Shown here: positions 1 through 8,675 of the stretch, in pieces | How the letters are laid out: every line of letters begins with the position of its first letter | Numbering within the stretch: the first letter of the stretch is position 1 | NCBI GenBank assembly: GCA_963773465.1 | Contig: CAVZBF010000004.1 | Span: forward strand, 496,001-560,000 | Source: VBAS01 sp963773465 | GTDB taxonomy: Bacteria; Bacteroidota; Bacteroidia; Chitinophagales; Chitinophagaceae | DNA: 64,000 nucleotides | Direction of reading: 5' to 3' | Program-made: the position numbers and the translations under genes | Notes under the pieces: model-generated | What the model was told of the DNA's origin: nothing | The model's database searches: none | Seen by the model: only the letters and a program-made list of their open reading frames with translations

Positions 1-2
1 AA

Positions 3-740
3 TCAGGTATTGAGATCGAAGTGTCGCCGGTTAGTTTACCTGAAACAAATTTTTCTGTAAAAGAACAATGGGAAAAATTAAATGAACAACGGGAACAGTT
101 TCCTTACATGGATTTCATGATGCTGGAAAATTTTGAATACGAAGATGAAGTAGCTGCAGTAACAAAACAGTTGGTTGATTTTTCTCTTTCACCATTTACT
201 ACAGCGCAATTACTCTCGAAATATGTATATGATAATTTTGAATATCGTAAAGGCGTTACCACAGTGGAAACTGCTGCCGGTGCAATTTGGAAATTGAAAG
301 CAGGTGTTTGCCAGGATTTTGCTCATATTCTTTTGGTGATGCTTCGCCTGGCAGGCATCCCTGCACGATACGTGAGTGGTTATATCTGTCCGAAGGACCA
401 GGAGTTGCGTGGCGAAGGGGCCACTCATGCATGGGTGGAAGTATGCGTTCCTTTTTATGGATGGATAGGCGTAGACCCAACAAATAATTGCATAGCCAGT
501 GATCGTCATGTACGATTAGCGATCGGGAGGCATTTTACCGATTGCACGCCGGTGAAAGGAACGTATAAAGGATCATCTGAACATACTTTAGAGGTATCAG
601 TAACTATTGATAACGGCGATTCGAAAATAGAAGAAGAAAAAAAGAAAGCACCTGTATTTACTTATAAAACAAAAAACCCTGCACCGCAAACGAACTCATA
701 CAGGAGGTATTTGGAAATGCAACAACAGCAGCAACAATAG
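3..740 (+). CDS. Transglutaminase-like (TGc) domain protein, 5'-truncated by window edge
   Basis: The reading frame is open to the left edge of the window, so the N-terminus is missing; the GTG at 21 is only the first in-frame start-like codon and is not trusted. The visible part carries the transglutaminase-like triad: Cys in AGVCQDFAH, His in THAWVEV and Asp in GVDPTNN, the order expected for bacterial TGc proteins such as putative cysteine proteases or amidases. The C-terminus after about residue 200 of the visible part is charged and ends in a poly-Gln run, unlikely to be part of the fold. The gene is followed after 3 nt by the convergent TRIC gene. Substrate cannot be told from sequence. 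Confidence 0.85.
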   Translation, partial: SGIEIEVSPVSLPETNFSVKEQWEKLNEQREQFPYMDFMMLENFEYEDEVAAVTKQLVDFSLSPFTTAQLLSKYVYDNFEYRKGVTTVETAAGAIWKLKAGVCQDFAHILLVMLRLAGIPARYVSGYICPKDQELRGEGATHAWVEVCVPFYGWIGVDPTNNCIASDRHVRLAIGRHFTDCTPVKGTYKGSSEHTLEVSVTIDNGDSKIEEEKKKAPVFTYKTKNPAPQTNSYRRYLEMQQQQQQ

Positions 741-743
741 CGA

Positions 744-1346
744 TCAAATGTCGGGCAGCATCAGGCGTTTTCTTTTTGAATAAATGCGGATGCCAACAAC
801 GACAATCACACAAATTGCAAGATTGATATTGTATTCAAGCGGTATATGCTTAAGTAATAAATAAATTCCACCACCAATGGCGCAGGCAGTTGCATATAGC
901 TCTCCTTTCTTAAGTAAATTGGGAATAGCGCTGCAAAGAATATCTGCGATCAAACCGCCAAAAGTTGCCGTGATGACTCCCATCACCAATGAATAGATAT
1001 CATTTAAACCGTTTCGCAAGGCCACTTCGATTCCCCAGGCTGTAAATAATCCAAGACCAATCGCATCAGTATAAAATATCGCCCGCTTAATGCGGTTCAC
1101 ATTTTCCTTGAGTAAAAAAGTAATTGCTGTGCCTGCAACTACAAGTATCAGCGCAATGTTATCATTGATCCAGTTCACCGGTTTTACACCGATCAAAAGA
1201 TCACGGAGAGTGCCGCCTCCATAAGCAGTAACAAATGCCAGTACAATACCACCAAATATATCCATCTTAAATGCTCTTGCTTTGAAAGCACCCGTTAATG
1301 CAAATACAAATGTTCCGGTGTAAATGATCAACTGAAGTAAGGTCAT
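744..1346 (-). CDS. TRIC/UPF0126 family cation channel membrane protein
   Basis: This 200-residue protein is almost entirely hydrophobic, with about seven membrane segments. The glycine-rich segments near the start (LTGAFKARAF, TAYGGGTLRDLL) and their inverted repeat further on (ITATFGGLIADIL) match the two-fold repeated UPF0126 family, whose prokaryotic members form trimeric intracellular cation-type (TRIC) potassium channels. It sits in the inner membrane. The length is typical and the ATG is supported by the family alignment from the first residues. It is convergent with the transglutaminase-like gene. Physiological role is unknown beyond the family assignment. Confidence 0.85.
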   Translation of the reverse strand: MTLLQLIIYTGTFVFALTGAFKARAFKMDIFGGIVLAFVTAYGGGTLRDLLIGVKPVNWINDNIALILVVAGTAITFLLKENVNRIKRAIFYTDAIGLGLFTAWGIEVALRNGLNDIYSLVMGVITATFGGLIADILCSAIPNLLKKGELYATACAIGGGIYLLLKHIPLEYNINLAICVIVVVGIRIYSKRKRLMLPDI

Positions 1347-1415
1347 AAGATGAAGATATTATAAACTTACAATGGATCTTATTCTTAAGCATATCAATTT
1401 ATTGAACAGAGGGCC

Positions 1416-1835
1416 TTATTTATTTGTAATCGTGATCATGGTGCCCGACAAAATAGAATAGCAATTGATCCATGCAGATCTTACCTCATCTGTCCATTGA
1501 TTGCCAAGTGATTTTTGTAAGGTATACAGTAAAGCTTTGCCTACCATATTATAATGCGCTGGTTTTACACCATAGTCTACATGGCGCTTAGCCATCGCAA
1601 CAACATCGCCTTTTAACTCATCTAAGTTTTCGAGCCTTGCAACAATAGTGTCAAGCATGTCGACAAGTTTTTTGCATTGCCCTTCCATATCAGGAGAAAA
1701 CATTTTTCTTAATTCAGGGTTTTCAAAGAAAAGTTTGCTATAGAATATGTCTCCTATTTCAACCGGGTCAATTTTTTCAAGCAGGTGCCAGCTCTTTTTT
1801 ATAAAAACGATCTCTTTTTTTGTGAGCATGCTCAT
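1416..1835 (-). CDS. Single-domain haemoglobin (flavohaemoglobin-like globin)
   Basis: A 139-residue globin without a reductase domain, comparable in length to Vitreoscilla haemoglobin. The proximal haem ligand is His85 (in AKRHVDYGVKPAHY, the same spacing as the bacterial globins), the CD-loop Phe is at about 46 (KMFSPDM), and the E helix lies at residues 50-70. A second Met at position 3 is an equally possible start. Such proteins bind O2 or NO; detoxification or oxygen delivery is inferred from the family only. The gene is separated from the TRIC gene by 69 nt and has a long gene-poor region upstream. Confidence 0.9.
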   Translation of the reverse strand: MSMLTKKEIVFIKKSWHLLEKIDPVEIGDIFYSKLFFENPELRKMFSPDMEGQCKKLVDMLDTIVARLENLDELKGDVVAMAKRHVDYGVKPAHYNMVGKALLYTLQKSLGNQWTDEVRSAWINCYSILSGTMITITNK

Positions 1836-2819
1836 GTGGTTAATAACACAACAAGATATAGTAAAACAACTATTAATATTATATACATTTTAAAGAAATT
1901 GTATTTGGACAACTTCTTAGGCGATAATCTAAAGTTTGAACCTTACGCAACCGTTTCCGTAAATAGATTCACCAGGGTCACTTTTATTTTACTGCCCGTG
2001 CAAATGCCAACTGTTGCCTGGCAACTCACTTTTTAGATACCGGTCAGATTTTTGATTTTCCTGGACATAAAAAAGTTGAAATTTATAATTTATACAAAAG
2101 AGAATGCCCTGCATTGCAGAGCATCATTAAGGCTAAGAGAAGTATATGTGACAGGAAAAAGTAAGAAGTCAATTTCTTGTTAACCCGTTAAGCAAAACTA
2201 TATTCAGATGATAAAGCTTTACCGTTTTAATAACGTGACGGGACGCTTTCCATTTCCACAATTTTTTCATCAATATCGTCAGCAAGAGTATCGTCATCAT
2301 TTTTAATTTATATCCAATATTACACTCATACACAAGAGTTGTCAAGTCGCAATGAGTGAATGGCATGTTTTATTTAGTAAAGGGAAAAGATGAATAAATA
2401 CGTTGTAAATAATTCTGCGAATCTTTAAGCAGGATTAAGAAGCTGTTATATAGAAGAGAGTTCTTTCAGTGATTTTGAAACACAAAAGATAATTGTAAAC
2501 GGCGGAAGGAATTACATAACGGTTTCAAAACAGGCAATCGATAACAATTCTAAGTTTTAATCGGACAATAAGAGCGGGCATACAATTAGCCCCGGCACTC
2601 ATTCTTATGGGTGCCTCTTTAGGTAAAAAAAAATCCCCATTATCGTCAGAAAATATGGGGCTATTGTTTCTCACTCAGCGGTAAGTAGCCGGGTTAAAAG
2701 AATTGATCCCGCTAATATTTATATACCACTCACTCAACAACAGTAGCCATTCGCTAAACGCAAGATTTTTTTAAGTGTTGTCTCCATTAGCTTGCATACG
2801 AATTGAACTTTAAAGAAAT
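1836..2819. other. Gene-poor intergenic region with small hairpins
   Basis: About 1 kb without a convincing gene. Short open frames on both strands here have no signal peptide, domain or compositional support. Visible structure: a 10-bp inverted repeat with one mismatch at 2104-2124 (ATGCCCTGCA/TGCAGAGCAT), a hairpin at 2594-2615 (GGCACTCAT, loop TCTT, ATGGGTGCC) and a weak one at 2635-2660 (CCCCAT/ATGGGG). None has a strong T-run, so none is called a terminator. It may hold the globin promoter and possibly an unrecognised small RNA. Confidence 0.4.
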
Positions 2820-2924
2820 ATGAGTAACGGGAAAAGAAAGCTGATGTCGAAAGAGGTGGTCACAGATATTCTGATGGTGGTATTGCTGGCCGCAGCGATC
2901 ATCCTGCTGGCGTTGGTACTATGA
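2820..2924 (+). CDS. Possible 34-residue single-span membrane peptide
   Basis: A short frame too small for most gene callers: a basic start (MSNGKRKLMSKEV) followed by one clean hydrophobic segment of roughly 18 residues to the stop. This positive-inside, single-span layout is typical of small bacterial membrane proteins, but no family is recognised. It precedes the enoyl-CoA hydratase by 129 nt on the same strand. It could be chance in AT-rich DNA; the GC-richer codons of the hydrophobic part argue mildly for a real gene. Confidence 0.3.
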   Translation: MSNGKRKLMSKEVVTDILMVVLLAAAIILLALVL

Positions 2925-3053
2925 ATTTAGGCCCAATATTTGCCCCTGTTTTTCAAACGAAAATAATTTTATTTAAATAGAGGACGGTTTAGGAAGGCCG
3001 CATCAATTGATGTGGCTTTTTCTTTTATCCCTACTTTTGGAAAATTTCTCCAG

Positions 3054-3830
3054 ATGTACCAAACACTGCTTACTTCGCTTGAAAATAATGTTTTAACTAT
3101 TACAATAAATCGTCCTGATAAGCTGAATGCATTGAACAACGATGTGTTTACAGAGCTCAATGATGTGATCAGTGAAATTGAAAAGAATATTGAAATCAAA
3201 TCAGTTATCATTACCGGGGCCGGTTCAAAAGCTTTTGTTGCCGGTGCTGACATCAGTGAGTTCAATGATTTTAGTAAGCAACAGGCAATCGAACTGGCGA
3301 AAAGAGGCCAGGACGTTTTCTCCAGAATTGAACGTTGCAACAAACCCATCATCGCTGCGGTAAATGGTTTTGCGCTTGGCGGCGGTTGCGAATTGTCAAT
3401 GGCTTGTCATTTTCGTATTGCAAGTGACAACGCAAAATTTGGTCAGCCGGAAGTCAACCTTGGATTGATTCCCGGCTATGGCGGCACGCAAAGATTAGTG
3501 CAGTTAATTGGTAAAGGAAGGGCATTAGAATTATTAATGAGTGCAAATATGATCGATGCGAATACGGCCTTGCAATTTGGTTTGGTAAATTATGTTGTGC
3601 CGCAGGGTGAGTTATTATCAAAAGCAAGAGCAGTGCTTGATGTGATAAACAGTAAAGCCCCGATTGCTGTTGCTGCCTGTATCAAAACTGCCAATGCAGT
3701 ATTCGATGAAACAGTGAATGGTTTCGATCTTGAGATAAATGAATTTGCAAATTGTTTTGATACAGAAGATATGAAAGAAGGTGTAAATGCATTTTTGGAA
3801 AAGAGGAAAGCGGTCTTTAAAGGACAGTAA
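3054..3830 (+). CDS. Enoyl-CoA hydratase/isomerase (crotonase family)
   Basis: A 258-residue crotonase, the usual length of short-chain enoyl-CoA hydratases of fatty-acid beta-oxidation. The oxyanion-hole segments are present (AFVAGADISEF and NGFALGGGCEL), and both glutamates used for water addition can be placed, one in GGGCEL and one in GQPEVNLGLIPG. An in-frame ATG 42 nt upstream would add 14 residues absent from the family, so the start is placed at MYQTLLTS. The soluble protein should hydrate trans-2-enoyl-CoA; the exact chain length is not visible. It stands alone, with no other beta-oxidation gene next to it. Confidence 0.9.
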   Translation: MYQTLLTSLENNVLTITINRPDKLNALNNDVFTELNDVISEIEKNIEIKSVIITGAGSKAFVAGADISEFNDFSKQQAIELAKRGQDVFSRIERCNKPIIAAVNGFALGGGCELSMACHFRIASDNAKFGQPEVNLGLIPGYGGTQRLVQLIGKGRALELLMSANMIDANTALQFGLVNYVVPQGELLSKARAVLDVINSKAPIAVAACIKTANAVFDETVNGFDLEINEFANCFDTEDMKEGVNAFLEKRKAVFKGQ

Positions 3831-3931
3831 TGCTAAATTGTTGCATTGCTAAATTGTTATTCAGAACAGACACCTTATAACAATTTAGCCATTAAACAAT
3901 TTAACCATTTAACAATTAAACAATTTATCGA
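3831..3931. repeat. AT-rich spacer of repeated TAAATTGTT/AACAATTTA words
   Basis: Between the convergent hydratase and GH95 genes lie several copies of GCTAAATTGTT and its complement (AACAATTTAGCC, AACAATTTAACC), which can pair with each other. Similar words recur after the GNAT gene at 59028-59090. They may act as weak bidirectional termination structures; this is inference. Confidence 0.4.
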
Positions 3932-6178
3932 TCACTCAAATGCATTCTTAAAAGTAATCGTTTGCCCTTTCGATGTATTCATTTCTGCAATACCGTTTTC
4001 AATTTTGATCAGTGAACGATCAATACCGGTATTGATCCATGTTTTAAAAGGAAGTTTTATTCTTAATTTTCCACCGGCTTCAGATCTTATTTTTACCTCC
4101 ATTGCCACTCCATTTTCTTTTTTTGCCGAAATCAAAAATGCGCCTTCTGCTCTTAATGTTTTAAAAGAAACATTTTTCCATTCAACAGGTACTGCAGGAA
4201 ACACCTCGATAAAATCTTTATGACTTTGTAACAGCATTTCATGAATGCCTTGTGCAAATGCAAAATTGCCTTCAAGAGTAAAAGGCCTGTATGTAAAGTC
4301 AGAGTATTGCCCGCGTCTCTGATCACCGTTTAAATGAAAACTATTGGATGAAACAAAATTGGTGGCAAACTTTTTTAAATTCATCGCAGCAGAATCACCA
4401 TTTTGTGCTCTTGCATAAATCGAAGCGATCCATGCAAATGAATATCCCGTCCATTTTCTTGTGCCGAGTTTTTCTATATGCAGCAAAGAGTTTTCAATAA
4501 TTTTTTTTTGTACTGAATCCTCCATATTCAATATACCCAACGGGTGAATGGCATGTAAGTGATTCTGGTGCCGGTGAGAATATTTAAGGTTTTGATTGAC
4601 GGCAATGGTAAGCCCTGTTTCATTTACACTAAGCTCCGGAATGAGCCTGCTATCTTCGAATATTTCCCTGAAACTGCGCCTGGTTCCTTTGTGTAATACT
4701 TCCAAATACTTTTCATAAAGGTGTTTGATCAATGCAAGGTCATAATTGGTATACACAGGAAACCACGCTTTAACTTTATTGTCATTGTATTCAGGTGTTG
4801 AGCTTAAAGGAAGCTTATATTTTCTTTCTGTCGTATCCCATTTTCTTACACGGACAAAATAACTTTCAACATCATCAAAATAGGGAATACATTTTTCTGT
4901 AAGAAATGTTTTGTTCATGCTATACTTCCACTGCCAGTAAAAATGTTGCGCAAGCCACATGGAAGTTGTTGGCGACATCGAATACTGTATCCATCCTCCC
5001 ATTGGTTTACCGCTTATCGTTGTTACTCCCGGCACATTCAATCCGTACACTTCAAAATATTGTTTTGTCCATTTTTTATTTTCATCCTGCACTTTCCATA
5101 ACCAGTTTGTAAATCCTTCGGTCAGATCAAGATGATTTCCTGAATAACCCGGCCAATAACTTAATTGAGTATTGAGATCATGATGAAAATCTCCTTTCCA
5201 TGGTGGCAGGTTTCCATCATCTGCTGTCCATATTGCCTGCAAAGAAATGGGCGGGGTATTGCTTCGTGCCACACAGCCGAATTTGTACATATCACGATAA
5301 TATTGCCGTTCAAGTATTGGATCAGGAATTGAAACCGAAGAACGTTTCCAGTAATTATTCCACCATGCAATGTGTGATGGCCAGCCAGTAGGTTCTCTAT
5401 GCAGCACATTCAATGCAGGCAATGAAGCAGGCTGATTATTTGTAATCGTCCATTCGCCAACTATTTTGTTGCCGGGAAACTGGTACCACCTTACAAGCAC
5501 TTCATAATAGTTTTTCCCCCACGTTGGCTGGTGATACAATATATAACCAAACCCTTTTTTTATTGTCCCTTTTTGATATCCAAGCCGCTCAAGGCTTTGG
5601 CCGCTAACACTATTGCCTGCTTTTCCTTTATTGCCTGTATTATAATTGGGAATGATAAGTTCCGGAAGAATATCCTCGCTGATATTTTCAAGCCCAAAAT
5701 ATCCTGCCTGTCTTGTTGCATGAATATAATTATTGAGCTTAACACCGTTTTCGAATTCCACAACACTCAATCCATTTGAAATATCAAGCGAAACTTTTTT
5801 TACTGCGCCAAGCTTGCCAAGATCGAATTCAATAGCAGCGCCGGGTATCTTTGTTGGCGCAGGATTTTTTTCATAAGGCTCATCCCCTATCTTTTGCACA
5901 GAATCATATTGATCGAGCCTTACCTTTTCAACCACCCATTTGAATTTTAATTTATCGATTTCCGGCATTGGCCGGTCATCCCAGAGATCTACACGGTCAA
6001 GCGACATCCGCAGCTTATTATTTTTCTGCCAGATCAAAACGCCGAGCCACCCGTTACCAAGCGGAATTCCTTCATCCCATCTTTTGGCCAATGAATCAAA
6101 AACAAGATTGTGCTGTGATTTTGGTTGAGAAAAAAGTTTTATTGAGAAGAATAAAAATAGAATGAACAGTCGTCTCAA
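3932..6178 (-). CDS. Secreted GH95-like glycoside hydrolase (probable alpha-L-fucosidase or related)
   Basis: A 748-residue protein with an N-terminal signal peptide (MRRLFILFLFFSIKLFSQ). The start of the mature protein, EGIPLGNGWLGVLIW, fits the GH95 opening in which the N-terminal beta-sandwich begins with PLGNGxLGA. The middle region has the helical-barrel signature (HRHQNHLHAIHPLG), and the C-terminal third has FTLEGNFAFAQGIHEMLLQSH and a final beta domain ending in the EVFPAVPVEWKN-type motif, all typical of GH95. Family members remove alpha-1,2-fucose or alpha-galactose from plant and host glycans. Given the fucose operon at 30-41 kb a fucosidase role is plausible, but specificity is inferred. 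It precedes no sulfatase or SusC/D gene here. Confidence 0.75.
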   Translation of the reverse strand: MRRLFILFLFFSIKLFSQPKSQHNLVFDSLAKRWDEGIPLGNGWLGVLIWQKNNKLRMSLDRVDLWDDRPMPEIDKLKFKWVVEKVRLDQYDSVQKIGDEPYEKNPAPTKIPGAAIEFDLGKLGAVKKVSLDISNGLSVVEFENGVKLNNYIHATRQAGYFGLENISEDILPELIIPNYNTGNKGKAGNSVSGQSLERLGYQKGTIKKGFGYILYHQPTWGKNYYEVLVRWYQFPGNKIVGEWTITNNQPASLPALNVLHREPTGWPSHIAWWNNYWKRSSVSIPDPILERQYYRDMYKFGCVARSNTPPISLQAIWTADDGNLPPWKGDFHHDLNTQLSYWPGYSGNHLDLTEGFTNWLWKVQDENKKWTKQYFEVYGLNVPGVTTISGKPMGGWIQYSMSPTTSMWLAQHFYWQWKYSMNKTFLTEKCIPYFDDVESYFVRVRKWDTTERKYKLPLSSTPEYNDNKVKAWFPVYTNYDLALIKHLYEKYLEVLHKGTRRSFREIFEDSRLIPELSVNETGLTIAVNQNLKYSHRHQNHLHAIHPLGILNMEDSVQKKIIENSLLHIEKLGTRKWTGYSFAWIASIYARAQNGDSAAMNLKKFATNFVSSNSFHLNGDQRRGQYSDFTYRPFTLEGNFAFAQGIHEMLLQSHKDFIEVFPAVPVEWKNVSFKTLRAEGAFLISAKKENGVAMEVKIRSEAGGKLRIKLPFKTWINTGIDRSLIKIENGIAEMNTSKGQTITFKNAFE

Positions 6179-6202
6179 TTGTTAATTATTAATTGTTAAT
6201 TA

Positions 6203-7618
6203 TTAATTCTTTTTCTCAGGCGGCATTACGATCGTTGTATCAGTTTCGAATATAGGAACAATATACCCGCCGGTGTCTAAAGTTACCGTGGGAAAAATAT
6301 TTTTTAGTGTTTGCCAACCGGAAGAATTGATAAATGTTTTATAAAGATAGATAGCTTGCAGGCGGGAAAGTGTTTTTAATTGCGTTACGCCCTGTGTCGT
6401 CACGGTTGTTCCAACAAGGTTAAGATATTGGAGATTGACAAGTGATTGCAGCGATACCAGGCCTTTATCTGTTATTGCTGTATAATCTAATTGCAGACGG
6501 GTAAGATTAGTAAGCTGAGCAATAACAGTCAATATTGTATCGCGTATTTTTTTACCGCTAAGGTTCAACCAAACCAATTGCTTCTTTATTGGCAGCAATA
6601 AGGCAATATCATTAATGGTTATCGAATCCACAGTAATATAATTTGCTTTCAGGTAATTGCTGTTTTGCGCAACAGGCAGCACCACGATGCCTCTATCTTT
6701 TAATTTTTGAATTGCCTTTTCATCAGCTTTATCAACCGGGGATTGTGGCAGATCCGGCGGAGTTTTCTTTACTTCCTTTTGCAAGGCAAGCAAAATCGGT
6801 TTTATTTTTTCCGGTTGTTCCAGCTCTTTTGTTTTTTTATCAAAGGAAGCTCCTGTTCCGATCCACCAATGCAATATTTCTATTTCATTATCCTTTAATT
6901 GTGGTTTTTCTTTTGGCGGCATGTGGTCCTCATCATTGCGGGGTAATAAAATTCTTTTGATCATGTCGCTTCCGTCTGCATTGCCGGGCTTGATCACTTC
7001 ACCATCTTTTCCTCCTTTTAAAATAAATGAAGGCTCATCCAGTCGTAACCCGCCTTTCTTTTTACGCTTATTATGACAAGTGTAACATTTGTTTTCAAAT
7101 ATCGGCTGAACGATCTCTGCATAAACATTTGCTTCCTGCACATCGGCAATTGGTTTGATTTCTTTCTCCGCTGCTTTTTCGGTTTTTGAAAATCCTTGTG
7201 TAAGGTAACCTTCGCCATGTGTAAGTGTGCCTCCAAGATGACCGGTAACAATAATTAATGGCACCATTAGCAGGATAACCCATTTTGCATAAACATTTTC
7301 CCACCGGTGAAACAGATATGCAATCGATGAAATAAATGCAGTTGAAATTCCAAACCATTGATGCGTACTCGCCAATTCTTCATCATAATCCCCGCTTTGC
7401 GAAAGTAAATAACCACTGATACAGGAAGCAATAGCAGCGATCATTCCCCAAAACAATGCAATGTTTGCAGCTCCATGAAGCGATGCATATTTTGGTTTGA
7501 GTGCCAGCAACTGAAATAAACCTGCCAACAATAGAATACCAATTGGCAGATGCACCAATGTTGGATGTAAATGACCAATCAATTCAGAAATGGTGAGTAA
7601 GAAAGAGGCAATAATCAT
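6203..7618 (-). CDS. Membrane protein with PSCyt1 cytochrome domain and C-terminal leucine-rich repeats
   Basis: A 471-residue fusion. Residues 1-140 hold about four membrane spans with the HPTLVHLPIG motif of DUF2231-like proteins. A planctomycete-type cytochrome c domain (PSCyt1) follows with one haem site, CYTCH at 178-182, and the family's MPP motif (DHMPPKEKPQ). After a linker, residues from about 330 form four to five leucine-rich repeats (LVWLNLSGKKI, LTRLQLDYTAI, LQYLNLVGTTV). The protein is probably an inner-membrane cytochrome facing the periplasm. It lies 24 nt downstream of GH95 in transcriptional order's reverse and directly beside the isomerase and DUF1501 genes, its usual companions. 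Confidence 0.85.
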   Translation of the reverse strand: MIIASFLLTISELIGHLHPTLVHLPIGILLLAGLFQLLALKPKYASLHGAANIALFWGMIAAIASCISGYLLSQSGDYDEELASTHQWFGISTAFISSIAYLFHRWENVYAKWVILLMVPLIIVTGHLGGTLTHGEGYLTQGFSKTEKAAEKEIKPIADVQEANVYAEIVQPIFENKCYTCHNKRKKKGGLRLDEPSFILKGGKDGEVIKPGNADGSDMIKRILLPRNDEDHMPPKEKPQLKDNEIEILHWWIGTGASFDKKTKELEQPEKIKPILLALQKEVKKTPPDLPQSPVDKADEKAIQKLKDRGIVVLPVAQNSNYLKANYITVDSITINDIALLLPIKKQLVWLNLSGKKIRDTILTVIAQLTNLTRLQLDYTAITDKGLVSLQSLVNLQYLNLVGTTVTTQGVTQLKTLSRLQAIYLYKTFINSSGWQTLKNIFPTVTLDTGGYIVPIFETDTTIVMPPEKKN

Positions 7619-7636
7619 TAATCAATAATAAATAAT

Positions 7637-8569
7637 TTATGAGTATCGTTTGCGAAGCAATTGCATCATATACACATTGATAGCCCACTGATCAGTCAAC
7701 GGCTGCCTGGTATAAGGTAATGTTGGCATATAATCAGGCGGGCCAAATTCAGTTAAGAAAGTCATTCGTTCACCATTTTTCTTTTTTCTTTCTACAACTT
7801 TATCCCACCAGGCAAAATGTGCTTTTACTGTATTCTCCCATTCCGGTGCACGTGGATCATTTACCTGTGGCCCTTCCGGGTGACCGATACGTGCATGAAT
7901 ATGTTCTACTCTTTCCAATGCCATATCTACTGTTTCCTGCTGATCAGCCAATAAACTTTCATGCACATTGCACCAATGCGATACATCAAATGTAAGTTTC
8001 AACTCCGGATATTTTTCCATGAATTGTCTGGCAACAGGCGCCGCAAACATGATCCGTGAACGATGTGTTTCATGACAAATAGTAATTCCTGTTTCTTTTG
8101 CAAGCTGCAGTAGTATGATCAATAAATGCTTTATTCTGCTTCAAAACTAAAATAATCCCTTCCCGAATGACAATTGATATAAAGTGGTTTTTGAATATTT
8201 TGCTTCGCTGCTGCATCGACCATTTTTTTAAAATAATCCAAATGTTCTTTCGGATCATTTTGCCATCCGCCGCATAAAAAACCAACTTCCAATCCATGTT
8301 TTTTTAAAGCTGCAAATAATTCATCTTGTCTTTATTATCTGCCGGGCCACCAGATTTCAATTCCATCATATCCTTCTTTTTTTGCATTGGCGCAAAACTC
8401 ATCTGTAGTTCCACTAAAACCCCAGTTGGTAGCCATTATTTTTAATTCAAAATTTTTATTCATGGTAAAAGATGGTTAAGTTGCCGGTAAGATTATCTAA
8501 TGAAGACAACAATAGTGCAGCAGTTGCTGATGTAGATGTTTGAAGAAATTTTCTTCTGTTTGATTTCAT
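7637..8569 (-). pseudogene. Tat-exported sugar phosphate isomerase/epimerase (TIM barrel), frame broken
   Basis: The locus starts at the ATG complementary to 8567-8569 with a twin-arginine leader (MKSNRRKFLQ followed by a hydrophobic stretch). It then continues in several frames: MATNWGFSGTTDEFC, DELFAALKKHGLEVGFLC, PLYINCHSGRDYFSF, and the intact C-terminal half TGITICHETHRSRIMFAAP to the stop at 7637. Joined, these give a protein of about 310 residues of the AP-endonuclease-2/xylose-isomerase-like family, with metal ligands such as the Glu in CHETH, the Asp-His in FDVSHW and the Glu in FLTEFG. At least four frame changes are needed. They look like single-base indels, so the organism may have an intact gene. 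Substrate is unknown. Confidence 0.7.
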
Positions 8570-8675
8570 AATAAATAATATTGCGACACATTTGTTCAAG
8601 AGCGAACAGAACCTTGAACGGTAGCGTCGCAACGCAAAGTTGATAGTAGCATATAAAGCCCATAACCAAAAAATT

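Noticed and set aside
1785..2036. Open frame overlapping the globin start
   Set aside because: It begins antisense within the globin gene, has no recognisable features and low-complexity AT-rich codons.
2169..2366. 65-codon minus-strand frame in the gene-poor region
   Set aside because: No signal peptide, domain or promoter; composition is that of AT-rich intergenic DNA.
1836..2819. A tRNA or rRNA gene in the gene-poor kilobase
   Set aside because: No T-arm-like GTTCGAATCC or acceptor pairing was found on either strand.
3846..4223. Open frame at the 3' end of the GH95-like gene
   Set aside because: It is antisense to conserved GH95 C-terminal sequence and has no family match.
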